Shown: piece after piece, positions 29,342 to 39,964 of the stretch
Numbering within the stretch: position 1 is the first letter of the stretch
How the letters are laid out: each line of letters starts with the position of its first letter
From: Ursidibacter maritimus
GTDB taxonomy: Bacteria > Pseudomonadota > Gammaproteobacteria > Enterobacterales > Pasteurellaceae
Assembly: GCF_009761395.1 (NCBI RefSeq)
Contig: NZ_LEKN01000013.1
Location: 124,001 to 188,000 of the forward strand
Direction: 5' to 3'
Length of the DNA: 64,000 nucleotides
The notes under the pieces: generated by a model
Told to the model about the DNA's origin: nothing
The model's input: the letters and a program-made list of their open reading frames with translations, nothing else
Databases searched by the model: none
Program-made: the position numbers and the translations under genes

Positions 29342-30372
29342 TGTTCTATTCCTTCTTCTGCACCACTATTCACATCATTGTCTGCATCAGGAACGGGCGT
29401 TTCTTCTAAATGCTCTTCTGTTGTTGGTTCAGGATCTTGCACCTTCTCTTTTTGATTTGATTTTAAACGATCTAATGGATTTAAACTGTTACGTCTTTCC
29501 TCTACTGCGTTGCGTACATCTTGTGGCGAAATGGTTTGAGTACGTAATTCTTCACTGGTTGGCCATAGTAGCAATAAATAACGTAAACGCTCTAATGATG
29601 CCAAAGGGCGAGCAGTCACCCGTGCAAAATGACTAGAACCATCGTTCACTACGGTTTCAACAATTGCCACCGGATAACCTTCTGGGAAATTCCCCCCTAA
29701 GCCCGATGTAACTAATACATCGCCTTTAATAATATCTACTGTTCTTGGCAAGTGGTCTAAGATAAGTTCATCATTATGCCCTGTTCCACTTGCAATACCT
29801 CGAACATCATTACGCAAAACTTGTACGGGAACAGAGTGTGTTACATCTGTCAATAACAGCACTCGGCTACTTTTTTCGCCAACCGAGATAATTTGCCCAA
29901 CAACGCCTTTCTCATCAATAATCGGTTGTCCAACAAAAGCACCATCAGTTTTCCCTTGATTAACAATGACTTGCTGACGGTAAGTATCCATTTCAGCTGT
30001 TAATACTTCAGCGACTTTTTTATATTCATCTTGTCGAAGTGGGGAACTTAGTAATAGGCGTAGTCGTTGGTTTTCTACTTTTAATTGATCAAGTAATAAT
30101 AAATCCGCATTTTTTTCACGCACTTGTTCTCTCAATACTTGGTTTTCTAATTTCAGACGTTGGCTATCAATAAAATTATTACTGACACCATCAAGTACTA
30201 AACGAGGACTATTGGCGAAGTAATATAAACCGCCCACAGTAGTTTCTAAAACATTTCTGACCTGAATGATTGCTGAACTTCGCCCATCGAAAAAAATACA
30301 AATAATGGAAAGTGCTACCGCAATAAATAGGCGAACACCAAGTGGGGGCGCTTTTGAAAAAATGGGTTTCAT
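29338..30372 (-). CDS. mreC: Rod shape-determining protein MreC
   Basis: This 344-residue bitopic protein has a cytoplasmic N terminus, one membrane segment (about residues 12-28), a coiled-coil (about residues 68-110, ENQVLREQVREKNADLLLLDQLKVE) and the periplasmic beta domains with DGAFVGQPIIDEKGVVGQI and VTSGLGGNFPEGYPVA. It scaffolds the elongasome. The C-terminal 55 residues are acidic and Pro/Glu-rich (EDPEPTTEEHLEETP-type), a disordered tail of the kind found in some MreC proteins. It overlaps mreD by four bases. Confidence 0.95.
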   Translation of the reverse strand: MKPIFSKAPPLGVRLFIAVALSIICIFFDGRSSAIIQVRNVLETTVGGLYYFANSPRLVLDGVSNNFIDSQRLKLENQVLREQVREKNADLLLLDQLKVENQRLRLLLSSPLRQDEYKKVAEVLTAEMDTYRQQVIVNQGKTDGAFVGQPIIDEKGVVGQIISVGEKSSRVLLLTDVTHSVPVQVLRNDVRGIASGTGHNDELILDHLPRTVDIIKGDVLVTSGLGGNFPEGYPVAIVETVVNDGSSHFARVTARPLASLERLRYLLLLWPTSEELRTQTISPQDVRNAVEERRNSLNPLDRLKSNQKEKVQDPEPTTEEHLEETPVPDADNDVNSGAEEGIEQ

Positions 30373-30474
30373 ATTATTAAAAGGGTCATATCCTAAATGC
30401 AGAGTAAAATGAAAATGGACAATAGTTTACCACCTTGTCCATTTCTCTCACTATATATTTCAACCACAAGATGA

Positions 30475-31566
<1,092 letters not shown>

Positions 31567-31824
31567 TCAGATACTAGAGCAAAAATTGCGTGCAAATATA
31601 GCAAAAAAGGCTTGCAACGACAAAGGATTATTTTATTTTCATAGAAGAAAATCAGAGAAATTGCATAATATCCTTTTCAGTTAGAAATTTTTCACCCATT
31701 GACAAAAATAAATGATAAAGTTAGTCCGATTTTATGTTGAATTTCGGCTGATTTAAGCGGTCTGATTTGATGTAAACTTTACCATTTTCATTTATCACTT
31801 TTCATTCATCACATAGGAGTCTTT

Positions 31825-33354
31825 ATGCTTATTGGTATACCAAAAGAGCTGCTGGACAACGAGAGTCGAGTGGCTGCAACCCCGAAGACTGTTCAGCAAA
31901 TCCTAAAACTTGGTTTTGATGTTATCGTTGAGAAAAACGCTGGTTTCAAAGCAAGTTTTGAAGATAATGCCTTTGCAGAAGCAGGTGCAACTATTGGTAA
32001 TACGCAAGCAGTATGGAATGCGGACATTATTTTTAAAGTAAATCCGCCAACTGATGCTGAGATCGCGTTAATCAAAGAAGGAGCTACACTAGTTAGCTTT
32101 ATTTGGCCTGCTCAAAATCCTGAGCTAATGAAAAAGCTTTCCGAGAAGAAAATCAATGTCTTAGCTATGGATGCTGTACCTCGTATTTCTCGAGCTCAAT
32201 CATTAGATGCGTTAAGCTCAATGGCAAATATTGCTGGTTATCGTGCAGTAGTTGAAGCTGCTCACGAGTTTGGTAGTTTCTTTACTGGACAAATTACTGC
32301 AGCAGGTAAAGTACCACCAGCTAAAGTACTTGTTATCGGTGCTGGTGTTGCAGGATTAGCAGCAATTGGTGCAGCTAACAGCTTAGGTGCTATTGTTCGA
32401 GCCTTTGACTCTCGCCCAGAAGTAAAAGAACAAGTACAAAGTATGGGTGCTAGCTTCCTTGAAATTGATTTCAAAGAAGAAGGTGGAAGCGGTGATGGCT
32501 ATGCCAAAGTGATGTCAGAAGAATTTAATCGCAGAGCATTAGCACTTTACGCTGAACAAGCGAAAGAAGTCGATATTATCATTACTACCGCACTAATCCC
32601 AGGTAAACCTACCCCACGTCTTATTACTAAAGAAATGGTTGAATCAATGAAACCAGGTAGTGTTATTGTTGATTTAGCAGCAGCGACTGGCGGTAACTGT
32701 GAATTAACTAAAGCGGGTGAAGTAGTTGTTACTGAGAATCAAGTAAAAATCATTGGCTACACTGATTTACCAAGCCGTTTGCCAACACAATCTTCTCAAC
32801 TTTATGGCACTAACTTAGTCAATTTACTCAAGTTACTTTGTAAAGAAAAAGACGGTAATATCAATATCGACTTTGAAGATGTCGTCTTACGCGGTGTTAC
32901 TGTAGTAAAAGAAGGCGAAATTACCTTCCCTGCACCACCAATTAAAGTATCGGCACAACCCCAACAAAAAGCAGCCGCTCCTGTTGAGAAAAAAGAAGAA
33001 AAACCAGCTGATCCTCGAATCAAATATGGCTTATTCGCTTTAGCAGGTCTGCTATTCCTATGGTTAGCATCTGTTGCCCCAGCCGCATTCCTTTCACACT
33101 TTACTGTATTCGTGCTTTCTTGCGTGGTCGGTTATTATGTTGTGTGGAATGTTAGCCACGCTCTACATACGCCACTAATGGCAGTAACAAATGCAATTTC
33201 AGGTATTATTATTGTCGGTGCCTTATTACAAATTGCACAAGGTGGTTTCTTCATTAGTATTTTAGCGTTTATCGCAATTTTAGTCGCAAGTATCAATATC
33301 TTTGGTGGATTCAAAGTCACTCAACGTATGCTTGCAATGTTCAGAAAAGGTTAA
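31825..33354 (+). CDS. pntA: NAD(P) transhydrogenase subunit alpha
   Basis: PntA and PntB form the proton-translocating transhydrogenase that reduces NADP+ with NADH using the proton gradient. The 509-residue alpha subunit begins [20 protein letters not shown] and holds the NAD-binding domain I with [22 protein letters not shown] near residue 170. A linker rich in Lys, Glu and Pro follows (about residues 375-395), then four membrane segments. An AGGAG ribosome site lies close upstream of the ATG. pntB follows after 10 bases. Confidence 0.96.
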   Translation: MLIGIPKELLDNESRVAATPKTVQQILKLGFDVIVEKNAGFKASFEDNAFAEAGATIGNTQAVWNADIIFKVNPPTDAEIALIKEGATLVSFIWPAQNPELMKKLSEKKINVLAMDAVPRISRAQSLDALSSMANIAGYRAVVEAAHEFGSFFTGQITAAGKVPPAKVLVIGAGVAGLAAIGAANSLGAIVRAFDSRPEVKEQVQSMGASFLEIDFKEEGGSGDGYAKVMSEEFNRRALALYAEQAKEVDIIITTALIPGKPTPRLITKEMVESMKPGSVIVDLAAATGGNCELTKAGEVVVTENQVKIIGYTDLPSRLPTQSSQLYGTNLVNLLKLLCKEKDGNINIDFEDVVLRGVTVVKEGEITFPAPPIKVSAQPQQKAAAPVEKKEEKPADPRIKYGLFALAGLLFLWLASVAPAAFLSHFTVFVLSCVVGYYVVWNVSHALHTPLMAVTNAISGIIIVGALLQIAQGGFFISILAFIAILVASINIFGGFKVTQRMLAMFRKG

Positions 33355-33364
33355 GGAGAAAGCA

Positions 33365-34792
33365 ATGTTATCTTCAGGTTTAGTACAAGCTGCCTATATC
33401 ATCGCAGCTCTTCTCTTTATTATGAGTTTAGCAGGGCTTTCTAAACACGAAACCGCCAAAGCAGGTTGTTGGTATGGAATCGTGGGTATGACAATCGCCC
33501 TTGTTACTACTATCTTTGGACCAGAATCCAAAGGGACTATTTTCATTTTAATTGCAATGGCAATTGGTGGATTTATCGGTGTTCGTAAAGCATTGAAAGT
33601 TGAAATGACCGAAATGCCAGAACTTGTTGCTATTTTACATAGTTTTGTAGGTTTAGCCGCGGTATTAGTGGGCTTCAACAGCTATGGTTTACATCACGAT
33701 GCAGTAATGCCAGAAAATTTAGATGCTGCCGCTCAAGCACTATTTGTGGCTGAACAGGCTAAATTAGCAACAATTCATAATGTTGAAGTATTCCTTGGTA
33801 TCTTCATCGGTGCAGTTACATTTACTGGCTCAGTTGTTGCTTTTGGTAAACTAAATGGCAAAATTAACTCAAAAGCGTTAATGTTACCTCACCGTCATAA
33901 ACTCAATTTAGCCGCATTAGTAGTTTCTGCTATTTTAATGATAATCTTTGTAAATCACCCTGAGAATATCTTCCCAGTGTTGATTATGACTGCGATTGCA
34001 CTTGCTTTCGGTTGGCATTTAGTTGCATCAATCGGTGGGGCGGATATGCCTGTGGTTGTTTCAATGCTGAACTCTTATTCTGGTTGGGCAGCTGCGGCGG
34101 CTGGTTTTATGTTAAGTAACGACTTATTGATCGTAACAGGTGCATTAGTCGGCTCATCAGGTGCAATTCTCTCTTACATTATGTGTAAAGCAATGAACCG
34201 CTCATTTATCAGTGTGATTGCAGGTGGATTTGGTAACGATATCCAAGTAAGCTCAGATGAAGAACAAGGCGAACATCGTGAAACAACCGCAGAAGAAGTA
34301 GCAGAAATGTTGAAAAATGCAAGCTCTGTTATTATCACCCCAGGATATGGAATGGCAGTGGCTCAAGCACAATACCCCGTTGCAGAAATTACTCAAAAAT
34401 TGCGTGATCGTGGGATTAATGTCCGTTTCGGTATTCACCCAGTTGCAGGCCGCTTACCTGGACATATGAACGTATTGTTAGCTGAAGCGAAAGTACCTTA
34501 CGATGTCGTATTAGAAATGGATGAAATCAATGATGATTTTGCTGATACCGATGTTGTGTTAGTTATCGGTGCAAATGATACGGTAAACCCAGCAGCAATG
34601 GACGATCCAAATAGCCCAATTGCTGGAATGCCAGTATTAGAAGTTTGGAAAGCTCAAAACGTTATCGTATTCAAACGCTCTATGGCGGTGGGCTACGCAG
34701 GCGTACAAAATCCACTCTTCTTTAAAGAAAATACTCAAATGCTATTTGGTGATGCCAAAGAGCGTGTTGATGATATTTTGAAAGCACTTTAA
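33365..34792 (+). CDS. pntB: NAD(P) transhydrogenase subunit beta
   Basis: The 475-residue beta subunit carries about eight to nine membrane helices of domain II and the C-terminal NADP-binding domain III, with [20 protein letters not shown] near residue 320 and [16 protein letters not shown] near residue 400. I start it at ATG 33365 ([13 protein letters not shown]), preceded by TTAAGGAGAAAGCA; an in-frame GTG upstream would overlap pntA and add non-homologous residues. A strong terminator follows the stop. Confidence 0.96.
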   Translation: MLSSGLVQAAYIIAALLFIMSLAGLSKHETAKAGCWYGIVGMTIALVTTIFGPESKGTIFILIAMAIGGFIGVRKALKVEMTEMPELVAILHSFVGLAAVLVGFNSYGLHHDAVMPENLDAAAQALFVAEQAKLATIHNVEVFLGIFIGAVTFTGSVVAFGKLNGKINSKALMLPHRHKLNLAALVVSAILMIIFVNHPENIFPVLIMTAIALAFGWHLVASIGGADMPVVVSMLNSYSGWAAAAAGFMLSNDLLIVTGALVGSSGAILSYIMCKAMNRSFISVIAGGFGNDIQVSSDEEQGEHRETTAEEVAEMLKNASSVIITPGYGMAVAQAQYPVAEITQKLRDRGINVRFGIHPVAGRLPGHMNVLLAEAKVPYDVVLEMDEINDDFADTDVVLVIGANDTVNPAAMDDPNSPIAGMPVLEVWKAQNVIVFKRSMAVGYAGVQNPLFFKENTQMLFGDAKERVDDILKAL

Positions 34793-34804
34793 TCATCTAT
34801 CAGA

Positions 34805-34832
34805 ACAAGGCTCTGGAAATTCAGAGCCTTGT
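34805..34832 (+). terminator. pntAB terminator
   Basis: ACAAGGCTCTG (34805-34815) and CAGAGCCTTGT (34822-34832) pair perfectly (11 bp, 6-base loop) and are followed by ATATTTTT. It starts 13 bases after the pntB stop. Confidence 0.92.
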
Positions 34833-34851
34833 ATATTTTTGGTGTAATGAT

Positions 34852-34878
34852 AAATAAGCGGTATCTTACCGCTTATTT
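34852..34878. terminator. Terminator of the metNI-metQ operon (inverted uptake signals)
   Basis: AAATAAGCGGTA (34852-34863) and TACCGCTTATTT (34867-34878) form a perfect 12-bp stem with a 3-base loop, 12 bases past the last metQ stop. A-runs and T-runs on the two sides allow use in both directions. A shorter relative lies at 9075-9095 beside the dead metQ copy. Confidence 0.8.
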
Positions 34879-34889
34879 TTATCTTCAGA

Positions 34890-35684
34890 TTACCAACCTT
34901 TTACAACTCCACCTTTAAAGAGTTTTAAGGCTTCTTGGTAAACTTCTTCAGTTTGGTAGGATTTCACGAAGTCTTGAATAGCTTCATTATTTTCATTTCC
35001 TTGGCGGGTTACAATCAAATTCACATAAGGTGATTGTTTAGATTCCACGAATAGGCCATCTTTATCTGGACTTAAACCAATTTGACCCGCAAAGGTATTG
35101 TTAATAATTGCAAAATCTACATCATCGAGTACTCGTGTTAATAACTCACCATCAACCTCTTTTATTTTTAGATTTCTCGGATTCTCTAGAATATCTAATT
35201 GAGTTGCTAGTAAATTATTACCATCTTTTAATTTAATAAATCCCTGCTTTTCAAGTAGCAACAATGAACGACCTAAGTTAGTTGGATTATTTGGAATAGC
35301 CACTGTCGCACCATCTTGCAATTCAGAGATAGATTTGAGCTTTTTAGAATAGGCTGCAATTGGGTAAACAAATGTATTGCCGACAATACTCAGTTTAAAG
35401 CCGTTATCTTTAGAGTCTTTATCTAAATAAGGCTTATGTTGGAAAGCATTAGCATCAAGATCACCCTTATGAACTGCTTCATTCGGTGAACCATAGTCGG
35501 TAAATGAGACAAGCTCAACGTCACGATTATATTTTTCTTTTGCGATTTTAGCCGCTAATTCAGCAATTTGATGTTCTGGCCCAGACATAACACCCACTTT
35601 AATCTTAGCTTGCTGATCATTACAAGCAGTTAAAAATACTGCAGAGACTAATGTTGCTACACTTAATAACTTTTTGAACTTCAT
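34890..35684 (-). CDS. metQ: MetQ-family methionine-binding lipoprotein, third tandem copy
   Basis: This 264-residue lipoprotein has a lipobox LTAC (Cys21), then IKVGVMSGPEHQIAELAAKIAKEKY, NAFQHKPYLDKDSK, VGNTFVYPIAAYSKK and ESKQSPYVNLIVTRQ. It is last in metN-metI-metQ-metQ-metQ, with a hairpin between it and the previous copy. Its sequence, including its terminator, is the closest relative of the decayed fragment at 9110-9361. The three-lipoprotein array recalls plpABC of Mannheimia haemolytica. Methionine binding is the family role; the copies may differ in ligand (methionine isomers, sulfoxide or methionyl peptides). Confidence 0.92.
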   Translation of the reverse strand: MKFKKLLSVATLVSAVFLTACNDQQAKIKVGVMSGPEHQIAELAAKIAKEKYNRDVELVSFTDYGSPNEAVHKGDLDANAFQHKPYLDKDSKDNGFKLSIVGNTFVYPIAAYSKKLKSISELQDGATVAIPNNPTNLGRSLLLLEKQGFIKLKDGNNLLATQLDILENPRNLKIKEVDGELLTRVLDDVDFAIINNTFAGQIGLSPDKDGLFVESKQSPYVNLIVTRQGNENNEAIQDFVKSYQTEEVYQEALKLFKGGVVKGW

Positions 35685-35709
35685 AATAACTCCTAATTAT
35701 ATATAAAAA

Positions 35710-35733
35710 AAGCGGTTAGAAACCTAACCGCTT
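35710..35733 (-). terminator. Intercistronic hairpin between metQ copies 2 and 3
   Basis: AAGCGGTTAG (35710-35719) and CTAACCGCTT (35724-35733) form a perfect 10-bp stem with a 4-base loop made from inverted uptake-signal cores. Read leftward it is followed by a T-run, so it may partly terminate before the third copy. Confidence 0.75.
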
Positions 35734-35738
35734 ACTGA

Positions 35739-36551
35739 CTACCAACCTTTTACCACACCGTTGTTAAATAATTTCAACGCTTCTTGGTAAACTTCATCCG
35801 TTTGGAACGCTTTTAAGAAAGTCTTTAAACGCTCATCATTTTTGTTGTCTTCACGACTTACCACTAAGTTTACATATGGTGAATCTTTTGATTCAACAAT
35901 CACACCATCTTTTTCAGGGCTTAAACCAGCTTGACCCGCATAGGTATTATTGATGATAGAAAGATCTACATCATCTAAAGAGCGAGTTAATAATGCTGTA
36001 TCAATTTGTTTAATCTGAATATTTTTTGGATTCTCAATGATGTCATTTTCGGTTGAGAAAAGATTTTTGGGATCCTTCAATTTAATCACACCATTTGCTT
36101 GTAATAATAACAATGCACGACCTGTATTACTTGGGTTATTCGGAATAGAAACAACTGCGCCGTCTTTTAATTCATCAAGTTTTTTGATTTTTTTAGAATA
36201 AGCGGCAATAGGCCAAATGAAAGTATTACCGATAATCGCCATTTTATAGCCACGATCTTTACTTTCTTGTTCTAAATATGGCACCGTTTGGAATGCATTT
36301 GCATCAAGATCTTTAGCGTGTAATGCTGCATTTGGCTGGGTATATTCAGTGAATTGAACTAATTCAACATCTAAGCCATATTTTTCTTTTGCGATTTTTA
36401 CCGCAACTTCCGTCATTTGAGCTTCAGGCCCAGTCATTACACCAATTTTTAAAGGTTGTGCTTTTGGTGCTTCTACTTTCTTTTCTTCTTTACAGCCTGT
36501 TAGCGCTAACGCTGAAACAAGTGCTAAACCCAGTAATTTTTTGAAGTTCAT
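35739..36551 (-). CDS. metQ: MetQ-family lipoprotein, second tandem copy
   Basis: This 270-residue lipoprotein has the lipobox LTGC (Cys20), a charged linker EEKKVEAPKAQPLK, then IGVMTGPEAQMTEVAVKIAKEKYGLDVELVQF. It departs from its neighbours at a ligand-region block: NAFQTVPYLEQESK replaces the usual NAFQHKPYLDKD, and TGPEAQ replaces SGPEH(X). These two changes suggest a different ligand preference. It lies 95 bases after the first copy. The signal peptide is almost identical to that of the first copy, which points to recent duplication or gene conversion. Confidence 0.9.
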   Translation of the reverse strand: MNFKKLLGLALVSALALTGCKEEKKVEAPKAQPLKIGVMTGPEAQMTEVAVKIAKEKYGLDVELVQFTEYTQPNAALHAKDLDANAFQTVPYLEQESKDRGYKMAIIGNTFIWPIAAYSKKIKKLDELKDGAVVSIPNNPSNTGRALLLLQANGVIKLKDPKNLFSTENDIIENPKNIQIKQIDTALLTRSLDDVDLSIINNTYAGQAGLSPEKDGVIVESKDSPYVNLVVSREDNKNDERLKTFLKAFQTDEVYQEALKLFNNGVVKGW

Positions 36552-36583
36552 AAGATTTATCCTTATAGTGAATGAAAAATAAG

Positions 36584-36637
36584 AAGCGGTGAGTTACACT
36601 CAAAAATTTGCAAATTTTTCAGTAAATCTCACCGCTT
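36584..36637 (-). terminator. Intercistronic inverted uptake-signal pair between metQ copies 1 and 2
   Basis: AAGCGGTGAG (36584-36593) and CTCACCGCTT (36628-36637) are perfect complements with a 34-base loop containing the TTTGCAAA stretch typical of extended uptake signals. It lies right after the first metQ stop. Confidence 0.65.
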
Positions 36638-36646
36638 GTAATTGGA

Positions 36647-37477
36647 TTACCAGCCTTTTACTACACCATCTTTGAAGTGTTTTTGTGCTTCTTGATACAC
36701 TTCTTCAGTTTGGTAAGCTTTCACGAAGTTTTTAACTGCTTCGCTATCTTTATTATTAGTACGAGCTACAATGATATTGACATAAGGAGAATCTTTACTC
36801 TCAACAAATACACCGTGTTCGGTTGCATTTAAGCCCACTTGACCTGCATAAGTGTTATTCACTACCGCTAAATCAACATCATCTAACGCTTTTGCTGCAA
36901 CAGAAGTATCGACTTCTTTAATTTTTAAGTTTTTCGGGTTTTCAACAATGTCTAATGATGTTGAGAATAAGTTAGTGTTGTCTTTTAATTTGATTAACCC
37001 TTGTTTTTCTAAAAGAATTAAAGCACGAGCTAAATTACTTGGATCGTTTGGAACAGCAACTGTTGCGCCTTCAACTAACTCGCTCACATTTTTAATTTTT
37101 TTAGAATAGCCCGCTAATGGATATACAAAAGTGTTACCCACAATAACCAGGTTATCTAAATTTTTAGATGCTACATCTTTATCTAAATAAGGTTTATGTT
37201 GGAATGCATTTGCATCTAAATCGCCTTTACTTGTTGCAGTATTTGGCAGTGCATAATCATTGAAAAGCACAAATTCTACATCTAAGCCGTATTTGTCTTT
37301 TGCTACTTTAGCAGCAACTTCTGCCACTGTATGCTCAGGACCTGACATTACACCGACTTTAATTTTTTGTGCTTGTGGAGCAGACGCTGGAACAGCGTCT
37401 GCTTTTTTCTCTTCTTTACAACCTGTTAATGCTAAGGCAGAAACAACCGCTAAACCTAATAATTTTTTAAAGTTCAT
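36647..37477 (-). CDS. metQ: MetQ-family methionine-binding lipoprotein, first tandem copy
   Basis: This 276-residue lipoprotein has the lipobox LTGC (Cys20), an Ala/Pro-rich linker (ADAVPASAPQAQ) and the core IKVGVMSGPEHTVAEVAAKVAKDKYGLDVEF, NAFQHKPYLDKDVAS, VGNTFVYPLAGYSKK and DDVDLAVVNNTYAGQVGL. It directly follows metI by 32 bases and so is the likeliest canonical MetQ. The same-strand order metN, metI, metQ under a MetJ box is the standard methionine importer. Confidence 0.93.
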   Translation of the reverse strand: MNFKKLLGLAVVSALALTGCKEEKKADAVPASAPQAQKIKVGVMSGPEHTVAEVAAKVAKDKYGLDVEFVLFNDYALPNTATSKGDLDANAFQHKPYLDKDVASKNLDNLVIVGNTFVYPLAGYSKKIKNVSELVEGATVAVPNDPSNLARALILLEKQGLIKLKDNTNLFSTSLDIVENPKNLKIKEVDTSVAAKALDDVDLAVVNNTYAGQVGLNATEHGVFVESKDSPYVNIIVARTNNKDSEAVKNFVKAYQTEEVYQEAQKHFKDGVVKGW

Positions 37478-37509
37478 AGAAAAACCTCTTAATAAATGTT
37501 GTGTTTGAA

Positions 37510-38187
37510 TTAACGATGATCGTAGCGTTTTGCAAGATTATCGCCAATTTTTTGGCTAATCATTACAATCGCAACAATAATAACGGTGGCGATCCACTTC
37601 ACATATACCATATTTCTATGCTCTCCATAGCTGATAGCTAGGTTACCCAAGCCACCACCACCAACAGCACCCGCCATTGCGGAATAGCCGATAAGCGCGA
37701 CTAAAGTTAGCGTAATGCCGTTAATTAAAATCGGTAAAGATTCAGGCAAATAGAACTTTGTGACAACTTGCCAATTCGTTGCTCCCATTGATTTTGCAGC
37801 TTCTGTTAAACCGCTTGGGATTTCCAGTAATGCATTTGACGTTAAACGAGCAAAAAATGGAATTGCAGAAACACTTAATGGCACAATCGCTGCTGTTGTC
37901 CCTAAAGTTGTTCCAACTAATAAACGAGTAAAAGGAAGTAATACCACAAGTAAAATAATAAATGGCACAGAGCGACCGATGTTGATTACAACATCTAATA
38001 CTTGATGTAGCTCTTTATGTTCTAAAATTTCACCTTTGCCTGTTAAGAATGCAACAAAACCAATCGGTAAACCAATCACTACTGCCAGTAATGTCGCCAT
38101 AAATCCCATATACAAGGTTTCAATTGTCGAAAGTGCGACTAGATCCCACATTTGCGGAGTTAATTGATTTTGAAAATCAGCCCACAT
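37510..38187 (-). CDS. metI: Methionine ABC transporter permease
   Basis: The 225-residue permease has five to six hydrophobic segments and the EAA loop [35 protein letters not shown], typical of MetI. Two copies pair with two MetN subunits to import D- and L-methionine. It overlaps metN by 11 bases and is followed by metQ. Confidence 0.95.
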   Translation of the reverse strand: MWADFQNQLTPQMWDLVALSTIETLYMGFMATLLAVVIGLPIGFVAFLTGKGEILEHKELHQVLDVVINIGRSVPFIILLVVLLPFTRLLVGTTLGTTAAIVPLSVSAIPFFARLTSNALLEIPSGLTEAAKSMGATNWQVVTKFYLPESLPILINGITLTLVALIGYSAMAGAVGGGGLGNLAISYGEHRNMVYVKWIATVIIVAIVMISQKIGDNLAKRYDHR

Positions 38188-39211
38188 AGCCTAGTACCTC
38201 AACCTTAACATTGTTATCAATTAAATAGAATTTTGCTTCCGCAATTGCGTCAGGATCACCTTCCATTTCAGCAATTACAAACCCAAATTTGACACCACCA
38301 GCATAGTCAATCTGCGACATCAAGATACTGAAATCAATACCAAATTTCTTCGATGCATTAGAAAGTAATGGAGCATCAACCGAACGCCCAGTAAACTCAA
38401 ATTTAATAATCGGTTTACTGTTTGGTGTTTGGTTTGGTGACAATTGATCCATATACTCTTTTGGTAATTCAATATGGAAAGTAGATTGAATAAAACGTTG
38501 TGCTAATTCTGTTTTAGGATTAGAGAAAATTTCGCTTACTGAACCACTTTCTACTAATCGCCCTTGATCAATCACAGCAACACGATCACAAATACGTTTT
38601 ACCACATCCATTTCGTGCGTAATTAACAAAATAGTTAAACCTAAACGGACATTGATCTCTTTGAGTAACTGTAAAATAGATTGTGTTGTTGCTGGATCTA
38701 ACGCACTTGTTGCCTCATCGCACAATAAAACTTGCGGATCACTTGCTAACGCACGAGCAATCGCCACACGCTGTTTTTGCCCTCCCGATAAGTTACTTGG
38801 GTAAACATCACGTTTATCCGCCAAGCCAACTAATTCTAATAATTCGCTAACTTTTTTCTCAATTTGATCTTTAGCGGTATGACTTAATTCAAGCGGTAAT
38901 GCCACATTTTCAAATACAGTTCGAGAAGAAAGTAAATTAAAATGTTGGAAAATCATTGCGATATGACGGCGAGCCAAAATAAGCTCTTTTTCAGAAAGGG
39001 TTGTTAAATCTTTGCCATCAACAATGACTTGCCCAAGTGTCGGGCGTTCTAATAAATTCACGCAACGGATTAGCGTACTTTTTCCAGCACCCGATGATCC
39101 AATAACACCATAAATTGTGCCTTTGGGTACTTCAAGATTAACATTGTCAAGAGCGGTTATTTTCTGCCCTTTAACTTCAAACTGTTTGCTGATTTGTTTC
39201 AGCTGAATCAT
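38177..39211 (-). CDS. metN: Methionine ABC transporter ATP-binding subunit
   Basis: This 344-residue ATPase has Walker [13 protein letters not shown], the signature [16 protein letters not shown], Walker [14 protein letters not shown] and the switch [10 protein letters not shown]. The C-terminal ~100 residues form the NIL/ACT-like regulatory domain that binds methionine and inhibits transport in E. coli MetN. It is the first gene of the operon, 44 bases downstream of the tandem MetJ box. Confidence 0.96.
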   Translation of the reverse strand: MIQLKQISKQFEVKGQKITALDNVNLEVPKGTIYGVIGSSGAGKSTLIRCVNLLERPTLGQVIVDGKDLTTLSEKELILARRHIAMIFQHFNLLSSRTVFENVALPLELSHTAKDQIEKKVSELLELVGLADKRDVYPSNLSGGQKQRVAIARALASDPQVLLCDEATSALDPATTQSILQLLKEINVRLGLTILLITHEMDVVKRICDRVAVIDQGRLVESGSVSEIFSNPKTELAQRFIQSTFHIELPKEYMDQLSPNQTPNSKPIIKFEFTGRSVDAPLLSNASKKFGIDFSILMSQIDYAGGVKFGFVIAEMEGDPDAIAEAKFYLIDNNVKVEVLGYVG

Positions 39212-39254
39212 AAAAGCCTGTCCACACTAAAAATAAAAATAATTGGGATATTTT

Positions 39255-39270
39255 AGACGTCTAGAATGCT
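39255..39270. promoter_or_regulatory. Tandem MetJ box upstream of metN
   Basis: AGACGTCT (39255-39262) is a perfect met box and is directly followed by AGAATGCT (39263-39270), a weaker second 8-mer. MetJ with S-adenosylmethionine binds such tandem 8-bp repeats, so the metNI-metQ operon should be repressed when methionine is plentiful. Confidence 0.85.
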
Positions 39271-39303
39271 ATGTCAATGAACTAATGTTATTTTTTATGA
39301 CAA

Positions 39304-39333
39304 AAAGGAATAAATCCTAAGATTTATTCCTTT
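39304..39333. terminator. 13-bp perfect hairpin between the metN promoter and the trpC remnant
   Basis: AAAGGAATAAATC (39304-39316) and GATTTATTCCTTT (39321-39333) pair perfectly with a 4-base loop. Read leftward, it lies past the truncated trpC fragment and before metN, so it may be the terminator of a gene now deleted. Confidence 0.6.
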
Positions 39334-39386
39334 CAAATGCCGTTGAACTAATCAATAAGCGGTGAGATGACAAGATTTTTTTGCAA

Positions 39387-39545
39387 TTAGCTTACTGCTA
39401 TTTGAACAAATACCTCATAAAAATCACGTTCACTTGTGATAAATTTTTGCTGAAATTGAGTAAGCGGAAACTGTGCGGATTGCTCTGCTACCCATTACGC
39501 TTTGTCTTTCATAATCGTTTGCAGAATAGTCGGTTGATTTTGCAT
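39387..39545 (-). pseudogene. trpC: N-terminal remnant of trpC (indole-3-glycerol phosphate synthase)
   Basis: Read leftward from ATG 39545 the codons give MQNQPTILQTIMKDKA, a TAA, then WVAEQSAQFPLTQFQQ and a segment with SERDFY, ending at a second stop (39387). This matches the N terminus of TrpC (in E. coli MQTVLAKIVADKAIWVEA, then PL..FQ and a RHFY-type block) through about 45 codons. A nonsense codon occupies position 17 and the remaining ~400 codons of a trpC or trpCF gene are gone. An AGGA ribosome site is still present. I read it as a relic of a deleted trp gene next to the metN promoter. Confidence 0.75.
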
Positions 39546-39649
39546 AGTAGATCCTATCTAAAAACTTCAGTGTTTATGTGCGGTTTAATACCACATAATA
39601 CCGAAAAATCGTTTAAAATAGCCAAACATTTTAGAGAGATAGACAACAA

Positions 39650-39961
39650 ATGAAAGCTCAAATTAGACAACACTTAAATGATCTCCAAATTGCAATGCGG
39701 TTACATCATCAATGGGAAGAAGTTTCTCCCAGTGCTGAAGCGTTAGCGAGTACCGACCCTTTTTGTGTGAATACATTATCGGCAACACAATGGCTACAAT
39801 GGATTTTTATTCCAAGAATGAATGCACTGCTTGATGCCAATGCCGAGTTACCACGCAATTTTGCCATCACCCCCTATTTAGAAGAAGCGTTAAAAGACGA
39901 AAGTTATCTTATGGCACTACACCAACCTTTAGCTAAACTTGAGAAGCTATTAAAAGGGTAA
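39650..39961 (+). CDS. yqcC: YqcC-family protein
   Basis: This 103-residue soluble protein has the YqcC (DUF446) blocks SPSAEALASTDPFCVNTLSATQWLQWIFIPRMNALLD and LPRNFAITPYLEEAL. Its function is unknown. It stands three bases before truC; the same pair is conserved in E. coli and Haemophilus, which suggests a link to tRNA modification, but no activity can be read from the sequence. Confidence 0.9.
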   Translation: MKAQIRQHLNDLQIAMRLHHQWEEVSPSAEALASTDPFCVNTLSATQWLQWIFIPRMNALLDANAELPRNFAITPYLEEALKDESYLMALHQPLAKLEKLLKG

Positions 39962-39964
39962 AAA

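Noticed and set aside
33302-33364. Upstream start for pntB
   Set aside because: It would overlap pntA and add residues unlike the family; AAGGAG stands before ATG 33365.
34890-37477. Direct repeats that might suggest an array or CRISPR-like structure
   Set aside because: The repeats are the coding similarity of paralogous metQ genes, with no short regular repeat-spacer pattern.
39381-39653. Plus-strand 90-codon ORF before yqcC
   Set aside because: No ribosome site, low-complexity composition, and the opposite strand explains the region as a trpC relic; it also overlaps the yqcC start.
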